Shown: positions 1-11,820 of the stretch, in pieces
Layout: each line of letters starts with the position of its first letter
Position numbering within the stretch: position 1 is the first letter of the stretch
Assembly: GCF_051622035.1 (NCBI RefSeq)
Contig: NC_135362.1
Coordinates: forward strand, 19,871,001-19,935,000
Origin: Arctopsyche grandis
Taxonomy: Eukaryota > Arthropoda > Insecta > Trichoptera > Hydropsychidae
Direction of reading: 5' to 3'
Length of the DNA stretch: 64,000 nt
Notes under the pieces: model-generated
What the model was told of the DNA's origin: nothing
Seen by the model: only the letters and a program-made list of their open reading frames with translations
Database searches by the model: none
Program-made: the position numbers and the translations under genes

Positions 1-2761
1 AAGCTGTCAACTCCGGCGTAAAAACAACTCGGGTCGAAATTTTTCCGATTGCAGGTGTTCGGAGCTCGGTCGTACGTAAGCGACTTCTTGTTTCGTTTTT
101 CCGGGACCGGGAAAACTTTTCCAACCGGTAAGTTTGCGGTTGTTGTGCTAAAGGTGCTAGCTCCGAGTTCGATACGAAGAAAAGTGGGGCTAAAATAAAA
201 GTAAAAAAAAAAAAAAAAAACGCGGGAAAAGACGGAAAGAGATATATGTATATATTTATTTATTTTCGGCTGTACGCGTGCGAGTGTGAACAACCATACC
301 TTGTTTATGGAATCAGCGGGGAAATCGAATCAACTAACACGTCATGCTTCATTTTTCACCCCCGTATCGGCCGGGGGTTGCGTGTCACGACCACAGTCTA
401 AATTATGACTTTCACTTTAAAATGCCTTTTAGTGTGGCCATTAAAAATTCGCAAATTTCGTCCACGTTGGATTTTAAAATTCGCTTATCGCGATTTTTTT
501 CACAATTCGCATGGTTCTGAAAAATATGTTTATATTGCGATCAACTTTTCACATTTATTATACTATTTGTGACCCTAAATGTACATAAAATAGAGATACA
601 CAATCGTTCTATGATAAGATTTTCATTTAATACACGACAGGAGTAAAATCCTGTGAATTGATTTTTTCCTGACTTAACAGAACACATCAAAACTTACATA
701 TAATACATGCAATATATAAAATATACAAACTCAATGTCGATGGATATAGGCAGCTATACTAACATTCTACCATAATTAATAAGCACCCTTCATCTGCATG
801 AAACGGGTCTGCATTTAATTTAATTTTTAATTAAAAATCCACCATTAAATTTGTTGATTATTTAGTATCGCTGAAATCGATATGTAATTTCGTTTCAGTG
901 TTTCAATAGCCCTACGGCAATCCAATCCCATTATAATGAACGCAATTACGTGGTTTTAACTTGCACTACATACATATGTACAGTCCATTTTAAAATTGTA
1001 TGAAATATACCGAAGCTCTTCTATGTACATAGTACATACATAAAAGCATACTTGACGCAATTCCAAATTGAAAATATAAATTGAAATAAATAAATATAAA
1101 TTAAAATAAATATGTATGTATTCTAAACCATCATAATTGTATACAAATAAACAGTTAAATCACATCATATAGTTTTGTGCTAGGCGAAAGCGAAATCGTT
1201 AAAAAATAGGATTATTTACCCTTCCTAAGGATAGGCAATTCCCGTATTAAAAAAAGAAATGTATATTTTGCTTATAACAGCGAAAATCCACTGACCGTCT
1301 CCGATCGCACCCTTAGGATTTTCCGCTCTCTACACTTTCACCAAAATTGAGTTTGAATACGACGCTGACGTCGATTCGATGGGGCGATGAGACCGCACGC
1401 AAATAAGGGTGAGTGTGTGCGAGTCAAGGAATGTGTATGTGTGCAAAAAAAGCAAAATAAGGGTGAGCTTAGGGACTGGAGGGTTGGCGCGACTGTCTTC
1501 CGCTCTCGAATATCTTTTTTAAATTGCCAAATAGAGGTGAGAGACGCTGAAATTACTGCAGCCGGAATATAACATAAATCAGCGGGAGGCTGCGTCATAT
1601 TTGTACACTTGCGAAATTGAGATTTATGCTAAAGGGCAAGATTTACGTTAGATATATTATACTTGCGAAACTGGTCGCCGAAGTGAAGAAGGGGACTGCT
1701 CGGTGCAACCATTCTTTCCGGATACGGAACAACATTAAAAACTTTATCATTAATAACAATCAAACAAAGTTCAAGACATTGCTTATTTGTTATTCGTCTA
1801 ATTCTCAGACAATAAAATATTAAAGAATACGCCCTAAAATATTACCCGTGAGTATTAAAAACAGTTTCAACTTTTCCGCTATAAGCAATAAAAAATCTGT
1901 TAATTACTAGTATTGAACATTTAAATGAAAAAAATTAAAAATCGATCAAAAATGGGAAGAAGAAGAAAAAGAAAGAAAACTCTGACAAGATCTCATTTTA
2001 GCGACCGTTTCTTTAAAAATCCAAAAAAAGATATTTCTGAGCTAGCTGGAAATGTGAAAAGGGAATGATTTTTGCGAATGATAAGAATACTTCTGAGAGA
2101 AGCTGGGTATTAGAAGGTAGGTTTTTTATAGAACCAATCTTACTGTATCTTTTTAACGATGTTTGGACTTTCTTGAATGAAATTTTTATCTATTTCCTTT
2201 ATTCGATGCTCGTGTTTTTAAAAAAGATGCACTTAATTAATAAAAAAATCAAAAACACAAACAATAAAAACAATATAAACACTGATTTGCTTAAATAGTA
2301 GAACAATATCATATATTTTTTTAAATAACAAATGACCCAAGGAAGAAAAAGTAGGATTAAGCAATAGAGGAATTCTAGTAAGATCCGATGTAGGGAGTGG
2401 CTGCTTTAAATATCCGAGTATTTTTTATAAGTGGCTGTAGATGTATACATATGGATATGTATACATTTATTATTAAAAAATCATGAATAAAAAATTGTTA
2501 TTAGTGTTTTTTCACATTGATAACACTAATGAAATAAATATACCTAAATATTAAGTAAATCATCACACGGTTAAACCGTTGATAATATTTGAGATTTGCC
2601 TCAACTTAAGAATTCTCCTCCTATATACATATATAAATATATGTATATGTATGTATGTATGCAAACATCATTATTTTAACCAATTTGTCTGGTAGCCTGC
2701 GCTCATCATTAGTTTCATAATTGGATGTGATGTATGACTGAATTTGATCTTCTCTTTTCTT
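1..2761. other. No recognisable gene; AT-rich unique DNA
   Basis: The first 420 bases are more balanced in composition than what follows and contain one good splice-donor-like string (CCG|GTAAGT, with the GT at 128-129), but no coding frame leads into it. From about 420 the DNA is AT-rich with simple-sequence tracts such as ATATGTATGTATG near 2640-2660. The short open frames here are AT-driven, show no family motif, and overlap on both strands around 1340-1600. I see no gene. Confidence 0.6.
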
Positions 2762-2951
2762 TTTGGGCCTCACGGGGATATTTTGTATTCACGACTGGTT
2801 CTTGTATACATATACATATGTATGTACATATAGGCACAACACCAATATGTTGACTGTTGATGCAAGCCATTCCCAATTTTTCTCCTATTATTATATGTTT
2901 TGTGACTACTTCTATTACTATTCTAACTTTCAATTCTATTGTTTTTTTTTT

Positions 2952-3081
2952 TACTTTATATAATATATGTACGTAGTAGTAACAATATATGAAGTTTTGT
3001 GGTCATATGAAAATTCGAACTTGAGATTTTGAGTAACTCCAACTCAGAATCGTACACTGAACACGTTTTCATGATCTAAAA

Positions 3082-3140
<59 letters not shown>

Positions 3141-3285
3141 TGTGACTGTGTATGTGTCTGTGTGTTAGTATGTGTGTCTGTGTATTTTGGGGATTTTTTG
3201 AACACCGTTAGTCCTATCGAACTAAAACTTAGTATCAGTTACTGAAATTCTTATTGATTCGACGTGAATTTTTTTTTTACGCTTT
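2952..3285 (-). repeat. (GT)n-bearing interspersed repeat, copy A
   Basis: Same family as the full element at 58049-59468. It starts with a degenerate ACTTTATATAATA, then a block containing GAAGTTTTGTGGTCAT, the CATGATCTA string just before the microsatellite, and after it GGGGATTTTTTGAACACCGT. The right side is truncated. It is inserted into the LINE 3' repeat of 2762-3408. The strand follows the orientation of the copy at 42440-42885. The superfamily is unknown. Confidence 0.6.
3084..3182. repeat. (GT)n microsatellite
   Basis: A perfect GT run of about 50 bases (3084-3133) is followed by an imperfect GT-rich tail with TATG and CTGTG interruptions. It sits inside the (GT)n-bearing repeat, and the same position is a GT/CA-rich tract in the other copies, so the microsatellite travels with the element. 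Confidence 0.9.
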
Positions 3286-3736
3286 TTTGTTTTCTGTACA
3301 GTAGATATTATTTTGTTTCTTCATTGTTATATTTCCAACCATTTTGGTTCATTAGGAATCGCTAAAATGCCACAATGGTCTAAACTTAAAATAAATAAAT
3401 AACTAATTAAATCTTTTTTTTATTTCAGAATCAAACATCATTTAAAAATTGAGAATTATTTTGAAAATGAACCACATTAATAAAATCCACATCAATTGCG
3501 TCGAGATAATATCACATCGTATCGATTCTAATACAAATACATACGTAAGAAATTGCTCATATTAATTGTGTTCCGTTTATCGCAAATGTGCACAGGTGTT
3601 CTCGTGGCATCTTGGACGCATATGAAAACACATGCGATAAAGTCAATGTTATCAGTACATACATACGTATATACGTCGGTCGAGTAAACAGTTTAGAAAC
3701 AACTGGCGAACGGCGAGATAACCCTAACCGATATCT

Positions 3737-3809
3737 GTCCCTGTGGCGCAGAGGATAGCGCGTTGGACTTCTAATCCAAAGGTCGTGGGTTCGATCCCCA
3801 CCAGGGATG
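3737..3809 (+). tRNA. tRNA-Arg (anticodon TCT)
   Basis: A complete 73-nt cloverleaf, without intron. The 7-bp acceptor pairs GTCCCTG with CAGGGAT (one G-T pair), the D stem is GCGC/GCGC, the anticodon stem TTGGA/TCCAA encloses loop CTTCTAA (anticodon TCT, reads AGA), the variable loop is AGGTC, and the T stem GTGGG/CCCAC encloses TTCGATC. The discriminator is G. The internal promoter is visible as an A box (TGGCGCAGAGG) and B box (GGTTCGATCCC). All stems are intact, so it is probably functional. The sequence is identical to the minus-strand gene at 49711-49783, while the flanks differ. The antisense open frame across it is the familiar translation artefact of this tRNA. Confidence 0.97.
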
Positions 3810-3824
3810 CTATTCAAACAATTA

Positions 3825-3829
3825 TTTTT
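3825..3829 (+). terminator. Pol III terminator of tRNA-Arg
   Basis: A run of five T residues on the coding strand begins 16 bases after the tRNA 3' end, the usual form of an RNA polymerase III stop signal. Confidence 0.7.
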
Positions 3830-5899
3830 ATTTATCAATTTTAATTCAACGCAGCTGTGTAAATATTTATTAGAAAAATAATAAAAAAACGACGATAATA
3901 AACATTTCAAACAATGAACGATAATTGAATAATCGTATCGTTACGATGGGACTCAATTATTGAAATTTTACTACGTGCACAATAAAAAAAGTCTATGATT
4001 CATGCAAAGGTTACATCGGGGTGAATGCAGTGGAAAATTCCGTATATATTTTTTGCATCATTTATATATTTTTTTTAGGAGAATTTGACAGACAATAAAT
4101 TTTGCAAGCACAGCACTCAACCGCATTTCGCGATTATAACAAATGTGTTCGGGTCATGCACGTTTTTACATACTACATACATACATATAAACATACATAA
4201 ATTTATTTGCGGCTCGCCGTTTTTAAACTGCGCTCAGTCACATTTTAAACTATTAATTTGCATTAATCAAGCATAAAATGTGGAATGCAATGAACTTTCC
4301 AACTGATCCTTAACTTTCGAGCACTTAGACGAGTGACTTTGCACCGTACTCGACGCAAGTACCCGAGAATTTACTAAGAAGTACTAAGTACGCCGAAAAT
4401 GAAATTAAAAAAAAAAACTACAACGACCCAACCATAAGTGAAAATCGTTATTTGAAAACGCGAATTTTTTTTTCTTTTGCGCCAACCCCCGTTTAAATGT
4501 TTGGTAATGCAACAATGTGGGTACACGTGTGTGCGCGCGCGATGCAGTATAATTTTATTTTTTGCATATGCAAATTTTAGCCGGGCTATTAATCACAATT
4601 ATTACTCATAATTATAAAATAATATTTACGACGACCGCAGTAGAAAAGTGTTGTGTGCATTTATACAATGTGCGTTTTCGTTAATGAATAAGCATTAAAT
4701 CACAAACGTGCGACAGTTACAATAATACTATGTTGTATTTAAACGAGCCCACATTTTTATTTATAGCTAGAATTCGTGACAGCTATTTCATTGTTTTATC
4801 AATTTAATTAATTGAACTTTCAATTGAATCGAAAGAAATATTATACACACACTTGGGAACAAGATTTACGGGAAGATATGATAAATCATAAATGTATATG
4901 TATATATATTTAATTTATTTTTTAAAAATAGAAACAAACAGCATCACAACATACATAACATAACATTGATAGAAAAAATGTTTCTTAAAATAAATTACAA
5001 CAATGAAATAAAATAAAATCTAAGAAGAAAAGCATTTACTAGTGGTAGATACGGGATATATGTATGTATGTACATATTAATACATACTAAGAATAATGAC
5101 CAAATAATTACAATTTATAGCAAGAAAAGGAACAACAAAATGGATTAATATGTGGGGGAATATTGTTAATAGAAGAGCAAGATCTATACAAAAATAAATT
5201 ATTGGACTAGTTAGTAGTACAGGGATTAATGTGAAATAATGAAGGATTGCGTAGGGATCTGATTAGACATTGGAATAGGATCTCACTAAATAAAAAAGGA
5301 CTAATAATTATATAATTAAAAAGTTTAAAAAAATAATGTAAATCTTAAATTTTCCTTCTAGATTATAAGGACACAAAACGAACATTTTGAAGAAATCTGG
5401 AAATTTATTAGGAATAGAAATTTTTACCATAATTTTTGTACAAAAATTCTATCATATGTAAATAGATATTAAAATTTATTTTTCTAGAAGAGATATATTT
5501 ATACATATAATTTATATCTAGAAGAGATATATTTACATATGTATGAGCCAGCTTAGCAAGTATCAACATACATATGTACATACCTACACTACTAGAACAA
5601 AGACTGGCCAAAAATTAAATTCATTAATGTAATGGATTGAACGATTTATTTTATGCTTATAGTATGTTCCCTATTGCAATAGATTTTAAATAGTGGGAAA
5701 AGATTATCAAGAGTCATGAAATAACGACTCTTGTGACGATAGAGTCTATGGCAACAAAGGGTCAGTAACTATACAATTGACTAATTGAAAGGGACGAGTA
5801 TGCACGCGTATATCGCACCTCGTGTTGCATCTGCGCCACTATGATTGATCCAAGTCATGTTCATTTTCTTGATTTAGATTAAATTTCGCATACATAGGT
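3830..5899. other. No gene; AT-rich DNA with one spaced direct repeat
   Basis: There are no coding signatures. The one ordered structure is a perfect 19-bp direct repeat (TCTAGAAGAGATATATTTA) at 5483-5501 and 5517-5535, a 34-bp step. Around 4880-5350 the minus strand resembles an AT-rich LINE 3' region ending in AAATAAATTAAATA, but I could not tie it to a coding remnant. TACATA/TATGTA tracts occur near 5060 and 5570. Confidence 0.55.
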
Positions 5900-6430
5900 G
5901 GACGTCCGGTTTCGGTTATTCACCGAGGCCGCGACGCAAATGGCGTCTTGGCCGGTCCGGTCCGCCACGGTCGGTTATCAAAGTGTAATAAACAGACATA
6001 AGCCGGAATTAATGAAGCATTTCATCCCTTTGTCAACCGGGGTCCGGCTCTGGTGCCGGAATGCGCTTTATTAGCGGGTGGCATCCGATCCCCCAGAGGC
6101 GGGGGAGGGGGAGGGGGTGGTGGGGATTGATAGGGGTGGCGATGGGAGGCCTGACCGGCGCAAACACGGATTCCCCAACAACAAATGGGAAATCAAACAC
6201 GGCACGCCCGAATACTACCGCTTTGATCGGGCTACCGTAGGACACGGGGGAGGAAGTGGGACGGAGATGGGGGTGGTTTTGGGGTGGGTAAAAGTCCCGG
6301 TCTTGTCGTCGTTTCCGGCGCGACGTGGGCAGCTTCTTATTGCGCTCGACGTTCAAAGAATTTCCACCGAACAGTTTTACTTTACGTTCACTTTGTGACG
6401 TTTTAATCCCTTTACCATTATCTCGCATAT
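5900..6430. other. GC-richer unique island with G-tract
   Basis: Composition rises sharply from the AT-rich surroundings. The plus strand has a cluster of G runs at about 6098-6141 (GGCGGGGGAGGGGG, then GGTGGTGGGG and a further GGGGTGG) able to form a G-quadruplex. Frames of about 100 and 131 codons are open on opposite strands, as expected when GC-rich DNA lacks stops, and neither shows a domain. Candidate regulatory island only. Confidence 0.4.
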
Positions 6431-7140
6431 AAATTTAGGATTTTGCACGTTAGGTTGTGCGCTGGGGGGTGAATGTATGTGTGTCGGTGATTGTGCGCGT
6501 GCGTTTTAATCAATTTAATTATACGGAATTACACAGTTTTGCTGGCAAAATTCAAACAGTCTGCATATATAATATGTACGCTAGGTATGTCTACGAGTTT
6601 AACATTTAAAATTAACCGAGGAGATAGCTAAAGGGCATATCTGCCGGGACCAGCGTTTGAAAAACGCAAATTTTAGCTGTATTTTAGAATAATAATGGGT
6701 CAGACTAATTTTAATTAAACTGTAATGCAGAGCATTGTGCCTTCTATGATCACATTATTTTGTATGATTAAACAGAAGTTACAAATGAAATAAAGAAAAA
6801 AAATTGTACTTACTGAAATGGCAGAATATATGTTTATACATACATATATGTATATATAGAAAAATAATAAAAAAAAGGGGAATAAAACATACAAATTAAT
6901 TAATAAATATACTTAAAGCAGTTTTACAGTAAATAATTGGATTAATCAAAATCATAGATACTTTGCATAATTACTTTCATGAAAAAGTGGTTGTTGTTGA
7001 CAGAATAAGAAGAACTTAAAATTTATATCAGACATAAAGCTGTTATTTACTGCTGAATTTAATCACTTTAATAATATCGGGTGCGACAGAAAATTATCCA
7101 GATTTCGGAGGTTAGTGAAAAAGTCACGGTAATAGCTAGT
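6431..7140. other. No gene seen
   Basis: AT-rich DNA with a TACATACATATATG tract near 6840. No family motif, tRNA or recognisable repeat end was seen. Confidence 0.5.
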
Positions 7141-7149
7141 TTCTGTTTG

Positions 7150-7550
7150 GGTCTACCCGGGACAGAAATTCCCGAGAACTCGCGGGATTTTTTTATATCC
7201 CGTCTCCCGGGAATTTTTATCTCGAACTCCGGGAAAAATATTTAAATCCAAACGTTCTTTAAATAACTCAATAAAGGCAAATGAAACTATTCTACGATGT
7301 AATTATTATGAAGTGAGTGAATCTTTCTTGTTCCACAATTGAAGAAACTTTTTTACATTCTTATGAAGATGAGACAATTGTGTGTCTCATCTTCATCAGA
7401 ATCTAAAAAAATATTAATAAAAAATAAATAATTTTATATTAATAAAAAATAAATAATTTTGAAAAATTAAATGTTTACTTCATATGTCTCGGGATCGGGA
7501 ATCCCGGGAATGATCACAAGCTCTGCCCCGTATACCGGGAATTGAAAAAG
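7150..7550. mobile_element. Non-autonomous inverted-repeat DNA element (C/G-rich ends)
   Basis: Both ends carry repeated CCCGGGAAT/ATTCCCGGG strings in inverted orientation: GGGACAGAAATTCCCGAG on the left near 7160, and GGGAATCCCGGGAATGATCA then CAAGCTCTG on the right near 7500-7525. The middle is AT-rich with a 14-bp hairpin at 7363-7396. The right terminus read inward begins CAGAGCTTGTG, a hAT-like start, but no clean target duplication is visible, so the exact borders and superfamily are uncertain. No coding capacity. Confidence 0.5.
7363..7396. repeat. Perfect 14-bp hairpin
   Basis: ATGAAGATGAGACA and its exact reverse complement flank a 6-nt loop (ATTGTG). It lies near the centre of the C/G-ended element, consistent with the dyad symmetry of a foldback-like MITE. 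Confidence 0.8.
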
Positions 7551-7847
7551 TCGTGGAAATCATATACCCTTCCATTTATAGGACCTATAAATTATATTAC
7601 ACTATTTGAAAACGTTTCAACAAATTCTGTTCTGCTTACAAACCAGCATTTTTTATGTGGGACAAAAAGCAATCCTCGATAGCCTCATGAAAGATCTTTA
7701 CATAATTAAATTATGCGCAGCTGCGGGTTTTATTGGCTTTTGGTTTTTTAAACAGTAAAGCAAAACAGTTACAGCTACTTACGATCAGTATGTAAACATA
7801 TGCTATATAAATTTCTGGAATCGAAATTTTCTAAAACTGAAAATCTA

Positions 7848-8175
7848 CAGTAGCGGTCAATAAAAAAGTATCCACCTTAAAAATGCGTATTTTTTAAATT
7901 AATTTGCTCTAAATAATTTCTGACCAACAACTTTGAATGATAAGTGTTACATAAATATATTTTTGATTATTTGATATCATTTGAGGCATAATTTTAGTAA
8001 ATAGCACATGGACGATGTGAATGAGCCGAAAGCCACGGTTAAACTAACTTAAATAAAAGCAAAGGATCATATTCATAAAACAAAAGGGCTTTGAACAAAT
8101 CCTCAGCCCCCAAAAAAAAGTATAACTGCATTTATCATAGTTTGAAAGTGGACACTTTTTTATTGACCGTTACGG
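7848..8175. mobile_element. Tc1/mariner-type MITE with TA target duplication
   Basis: The left end (CAGTAGCGGTCAATAAAAAA) and the right end read inward (CCGTAACGGTCAATAAAAAA) match at most positions and continue into GTATCCAC and GTGTCCAC respectively. TA dinucleotides flank both ends (7846-7847 and 8176-8177), the insertion signature of Tc1/mariner elements. At 328 bp with no frame it is non-autonomous. Its right end lies about 30 bp from the poly-T of the adjacent LINE, so two insertions are nearly abutting. Confidence 0.85.
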
Positions 8176-8207
8176 TAGATACATTCATGTACATATATGT
8201 ATATGTA

Positions 8208-9153
8208 TTTTTTTTTTTTGATTTTTAAATGCTTTTTATTATTACGAAATTATGTTCACAATACATCTTATATATATTTTAATAGCTACTGATCTACTGA
8301 TCATTTTCTATTTTACAATTTAATTTGATTTGGTTTGGTAAGACTTTCTCCAGGGGATTTTCAGATCTGAACTTGGTTTATGCTTTCTAACACTAAAGAA
8401 TATGGCGTCTGTTTTGGTTTGATTAATTTGAATTTTCCACTTAGTGAAGTGTTCAGTCATTGTTTTAATTGCAAATTCAAGATTTTTAAGAATGATGTCT
8501 GGTTTTTTACTACTTGTGAAGCAAGCTGTATCATCTGCATATAGGGCTATGTGACAGTTTTTTGGAATAGGTATGTCATTTATATATATGGAGAACAAGA
8601 GTGGGCCTAGCAAGCTCCCCTGCGGAACACCAGCTGTGATTATTTTTGGAGACGATAATTCATTATTTACGCTAACCACTAGCTTTCTACGAGTTAAGTA
8701 CGATTTGATGATGAGAATTAGGTAGTTTGGTATTTTGTTAATAAGGAGCTTATGAATGAGTCCATCGTGCCAAACCGTGTCGTCCTTTTCTATGTCGAGA
8801 CATACCATTCCGGTACTTCTCTTCATATTAAAGTTCTTCGTCACGTGTTCAGTTAGTCTTGTTAGTTGTTGGGTCATGGAATGTCCAGTGCGAAATCCAA
8901 ATTGTTCATTTATTAATTTCTTATTTACGAATTTAAGTAAACGAGTGTATATTATTTTTTCCAGAATTTTTGAAAGCGTGCAAAGTAAGCTAATGGGTCG
9001 ATAATTGGCCGGGTTTTTTGAGCTTTTATCGGGCTTAAGTATGGGAATTACGTTGGCTGTTTTCCAGTATTCTGGGAAATACCCAGTGAGTAAACATGCG
9101 TTGAATATTTTATATGTATATGTATGTGGTTTCAACAATATATGTAGATCCAC
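8208..9153 (-). pseudogene. 5'-truncated jockey-like non-LTR reverse transcriptase
   Basis: The frame at 8320-9153 encodes 277 residues of the reverse transcriptase domain of a non-LTR retrotransposon, needed to copy element RNA into DNA at the insertion site. Visible blocks are GYFPEYWKTANVIPI (24-38), NYRPISLL (50-57), INEQFGFR (81-88), a motif-A region at 117-130, AGVPQGSLLGPLLF (174-187) and YADDTA (205-210). Motif A reads LDIEKDDTVWHDGL where the family normally has EKAFDTVW, so a codon is lost and an aromatic residue is missing. The N-terminal endonuclease and upstream part are absent. After residue 266 the sequence departs from the family (PWRKSYQTKSN), suggesting a deletion. A 12-T run at 8208-8219 is the poly-A tail read from the other strand. 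A dead, 5'-truncated copy. Confidence 0.9.
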
Positions 9154-9244
9154 TGCTCAAATGACTACATACATACATATGTATATGATGAACGGAAATT
9201 GGAGAATGAGCTATAATTTCACTATATCCCGTTATTTTTAAAAC

Positions 9245-9905
9245 AGATCCATTCCATCTAAGGTGAGTGCGAACGCTAAGGAGAGCTTTTCATCTTAAAT
9301 TTATTTCGGAAAATGCACGGTCACGCGATAGTGTTTGTGGTGGCAGATGCAGTGCGTCTGCGACGCGTCACTCTTTACCCGGCTTTTCCGAAAATATCGC
9401 CGATCAAAGGAAACCACTTCCAACTCGTTCGAGATCTCAATATCACTCTCTTGCAGTGTGATTTTCACAATAGCTCATATCAATCACCGCCGATACTGGC
9501 TGGCAACGTTCAACAAACAGTATGGCCCACGGTGAGGAGTACCACCTGTGATGACGTTGTTAAAGAGAACCGTTGATTCGTCGGTGGTACGGGGGGTCAC
9601 CCTCGCAAATGGGTTTCGTTGACCCTTTTCAGACCCGCATTATTTTCAGCATCAAAGAGCACGCTAATAGGAAACCGGAGGAGAGGTGGCTGGAAGAGCC
9701 CTCCGTGCGGTCAGCACTTTTTAAAAACGGACAGATTTACGATCATACCGCTTTGATCTTGTTTGTTTTCCTATATTTCAAACTTCGGCTTAACTTATCC
9801 GCGTGTGCGCAGTGTGAAATCTTCTGCCTGACAAAATGGAAGAGCGCCGCCACATCTAATGTGTGATTTACGAGTGCTCTGGAATATCTTCCCTCCCCGC
9901 CTCCC
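9245..9905. other. GC-richer unique island
   Basis: This is less AT-biased than its flanks and lacks repeat landmarks. Several overlapping frames of 64-97 codons are open on the plus strand, but none carries a domain and they overlap in different phases, so none is called as coding. It could hold regulatory DNA or a non-coding exon. I cannot distinguish these. Confidence 0.35.
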
Positions 9906-10867
9906 TTTATCTCGCCACTGGAAGAACTGCCCACGAAAAAAAGCGCTGATCAAGTTTCTTCTTATTTGTACATGATACATTATGTCTGCGGTATCGTTTA
10001 TCATTTATATATAATCCGCAAACATATTTTTTGCGTTGCTCGCGGTCCATTTCGTTCTTTTTCTTCCCTATTCTTCCACGCCCTTTTATCATTCATATAT
10101 TCCTGATAATATATTCACCACCGCAACAACGGTCAAAAGTGCGTGTGACATTATACGCAGGAATCGAATTTCTACAAAAGAAAAAAAAAACTACGCACAC
10201 ACACATTCATATGTACGCATGAAATATATACTCCCCGACAAAATAAAAATAAGAAGTGAAAAAATGCCCCGCTGGAAAAAGTTAATACGGAAGAACCGCG
10301 AAAAGGGAAAATAAATAAATACATAAACACAAACACTTTTGCGGAATTCGGGGTATTTACCGATGTAATAATATGTCGGTATTTGCATACATAAATATTT
10401 ACGTACAACTCATTCTATTCACAATATTTAACATGTGAATTGTCGCAAATAAACATATCACACGATAAAATACGCCCATATGTAGATGTACTGCTCTATT
10501 TAATGATGATCAAAAAATCAACAACGACTTCGTGATTAATGAATAAAGTTTGAAATAATCTATAAATGAATTAAAAAAGGAATACGAAAATGTATAAAGG
10601 CTTTATATTAAGTTTATATGAAATGAGAGTGAAAAAAGTTTACTATTATTTAAATTGAGTGGTAATGGGGCAGTAGAAAGCCGCTTATGGATAGCTAGCT
10701 ATCATTGCTTAGATCTGAAACAAGATTATAATGTAGTATTTAATGAGATTTTTAATGATTAAATTCCTCTAGCCTAATGTCGGAGACATTAGCTTACTTC
10801 AATATTATGTATCTAACCCCGGTATATCGGTAAAATATTGTAATATGGACGTGTATAGAGGTTTACA
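9906..10867. other. No gene seen
   Basis: AT-rich DNA with overlapping short frames on both strands between 10031 and 10408, typical of chance. No RNA gene or repeat border was recognised. Confidence 0.5.
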
Positions 10868-11596
10868 AAAAGTGATTCTGATTTTTCAATGATTTTCATT
10901 TCTCAATTTGACTTCTTAAATTTCTCGAGAATTCTCAAGAAATTTTGATAAATGAAAAAATGTATTTAACACAGTAAAGTATCGTTTATTCGACATAATT
11001 GGATTCAAGAATACAAATATATGTTTTCGCATTATTGGTATGTAATTTTGTATTGCATTCTACTGATTCTCACGCCTTATTTTTTCTTATCATAGAGGTT
11101 TCTATAATCACCAAAGCAAATATAACACCGCCAGCCGTGTAGAGTAATATAAATAAATAGTAATAGAAAAAAGTCAGGTCAAAAATTACGGTAAATTCAT
11201 TCAGAGGATAATTGAGGGTAGTCAGAAGATATTGTTTGCATATTTCTAAAGATTGGCGCGTTTGCAATGTCTAGGTCAAAATGATATTAAGATCAATTCA
11301 GAAAGTAGTCAAAATAACATAAGATAAGGCAAGTTCGGAAGTTAGAAATTTGTAAACAATTTTTCATCATTCCTAGACCACTTATAAACATTCTAAGAAG
11401 TATACCCTTTCAAATGCAGCTTTATAAAGGGCAGTGGTTGTAAACTTTTTGAAAATATTCGACAAAAAAAAAATTGTATAGTAAAAAATGTTTTATAATA
11501 TTTCTCGATAAATTGTAAAATTTCTCAAGAAATGAGAATTCTCAATTTGGCATTTTTTTCGACAAATTCTCGAGAAATAATTCTCGAGAAGGAACA
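10868..11596. mobile_element. Inverted-repeat element with TTCTCGAGAA-type ends
   Basis: Near 10890-10960 the plus strand has TTTCTCGAGAATTCTCAAG in a CATTTCTCAATTTGAC context. Near 11500-11590 the inverted equivalents occur (TTTCTCAAGAAATGAGAAT and ATTCTCGAGAAATAATTCTC). The interior is AT-rich with no coding frame. The arrangement fits a non-autonomous DNA transposon with long, diverged inverted ends. The exact borders and target duplication were not resolved. Confidence 0.5.
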
Positions 11597-11820
11597 CTCT
11601 TTCCAATATTAGAGTGAAAGACGGACAGTAGTAGTAGATGCAGTTTATTGTTCTTGATCCGTCGGCCTGCTAGTTCCGATTTAAGCACGGACCAAAACCG
11701 TCTAATATTTATACCTATCGTATATGTACACTCAACACAGAGACATTATTGGTCCATGGGTCACGAGACCGTATTGGCTGTTGTATACGGCTTGTTCACA
11801 TGTCTTTTATACTTTCATAC

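Larger units (their letters stand above)
2762..3408 (+). repeat. LINE 3'-end repeat, copy 1 (interrupted)
   Basis: This stretch matches a second copy at about 41805-43330. Shared landmarks are GGGCCTCACGGGGAT followed by a GGTTCTTGTA block at the left end, then TTATTTTGTTTCTT and ATGCCACAATGGTC, closing in an AAATAAATAAA tail. A similar closing (GTAATGCCAC, then an AATAAATAAATAA tail) ends the LINE fragment at 18540-18971, so this is probably the 3' untranslated end of a non-LTR retrotransposon; that assignment is inference. The copy is split by a different repeat at about 2952-3285. Confidence 0.6.

Noticed and set aside
120..140. Splice donor CCG|GTAAGT marking a 5' exon
   Set aside because: A single donor-like string without a coding frame, acceptor or promoter evidence occurs often by chance.
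3557..3910. 117-codon minus-strand frame over the plus-strand tRNA
   Set aside because: The middle (GGDRTHDLWIRSPTRYPLRH) is the well-known false protein made by translating tRNA-Arg backwards. The same holds for the 70-codon plus frame at 49695-49907 (VGIEPTTFGLEVQRAILCAT).
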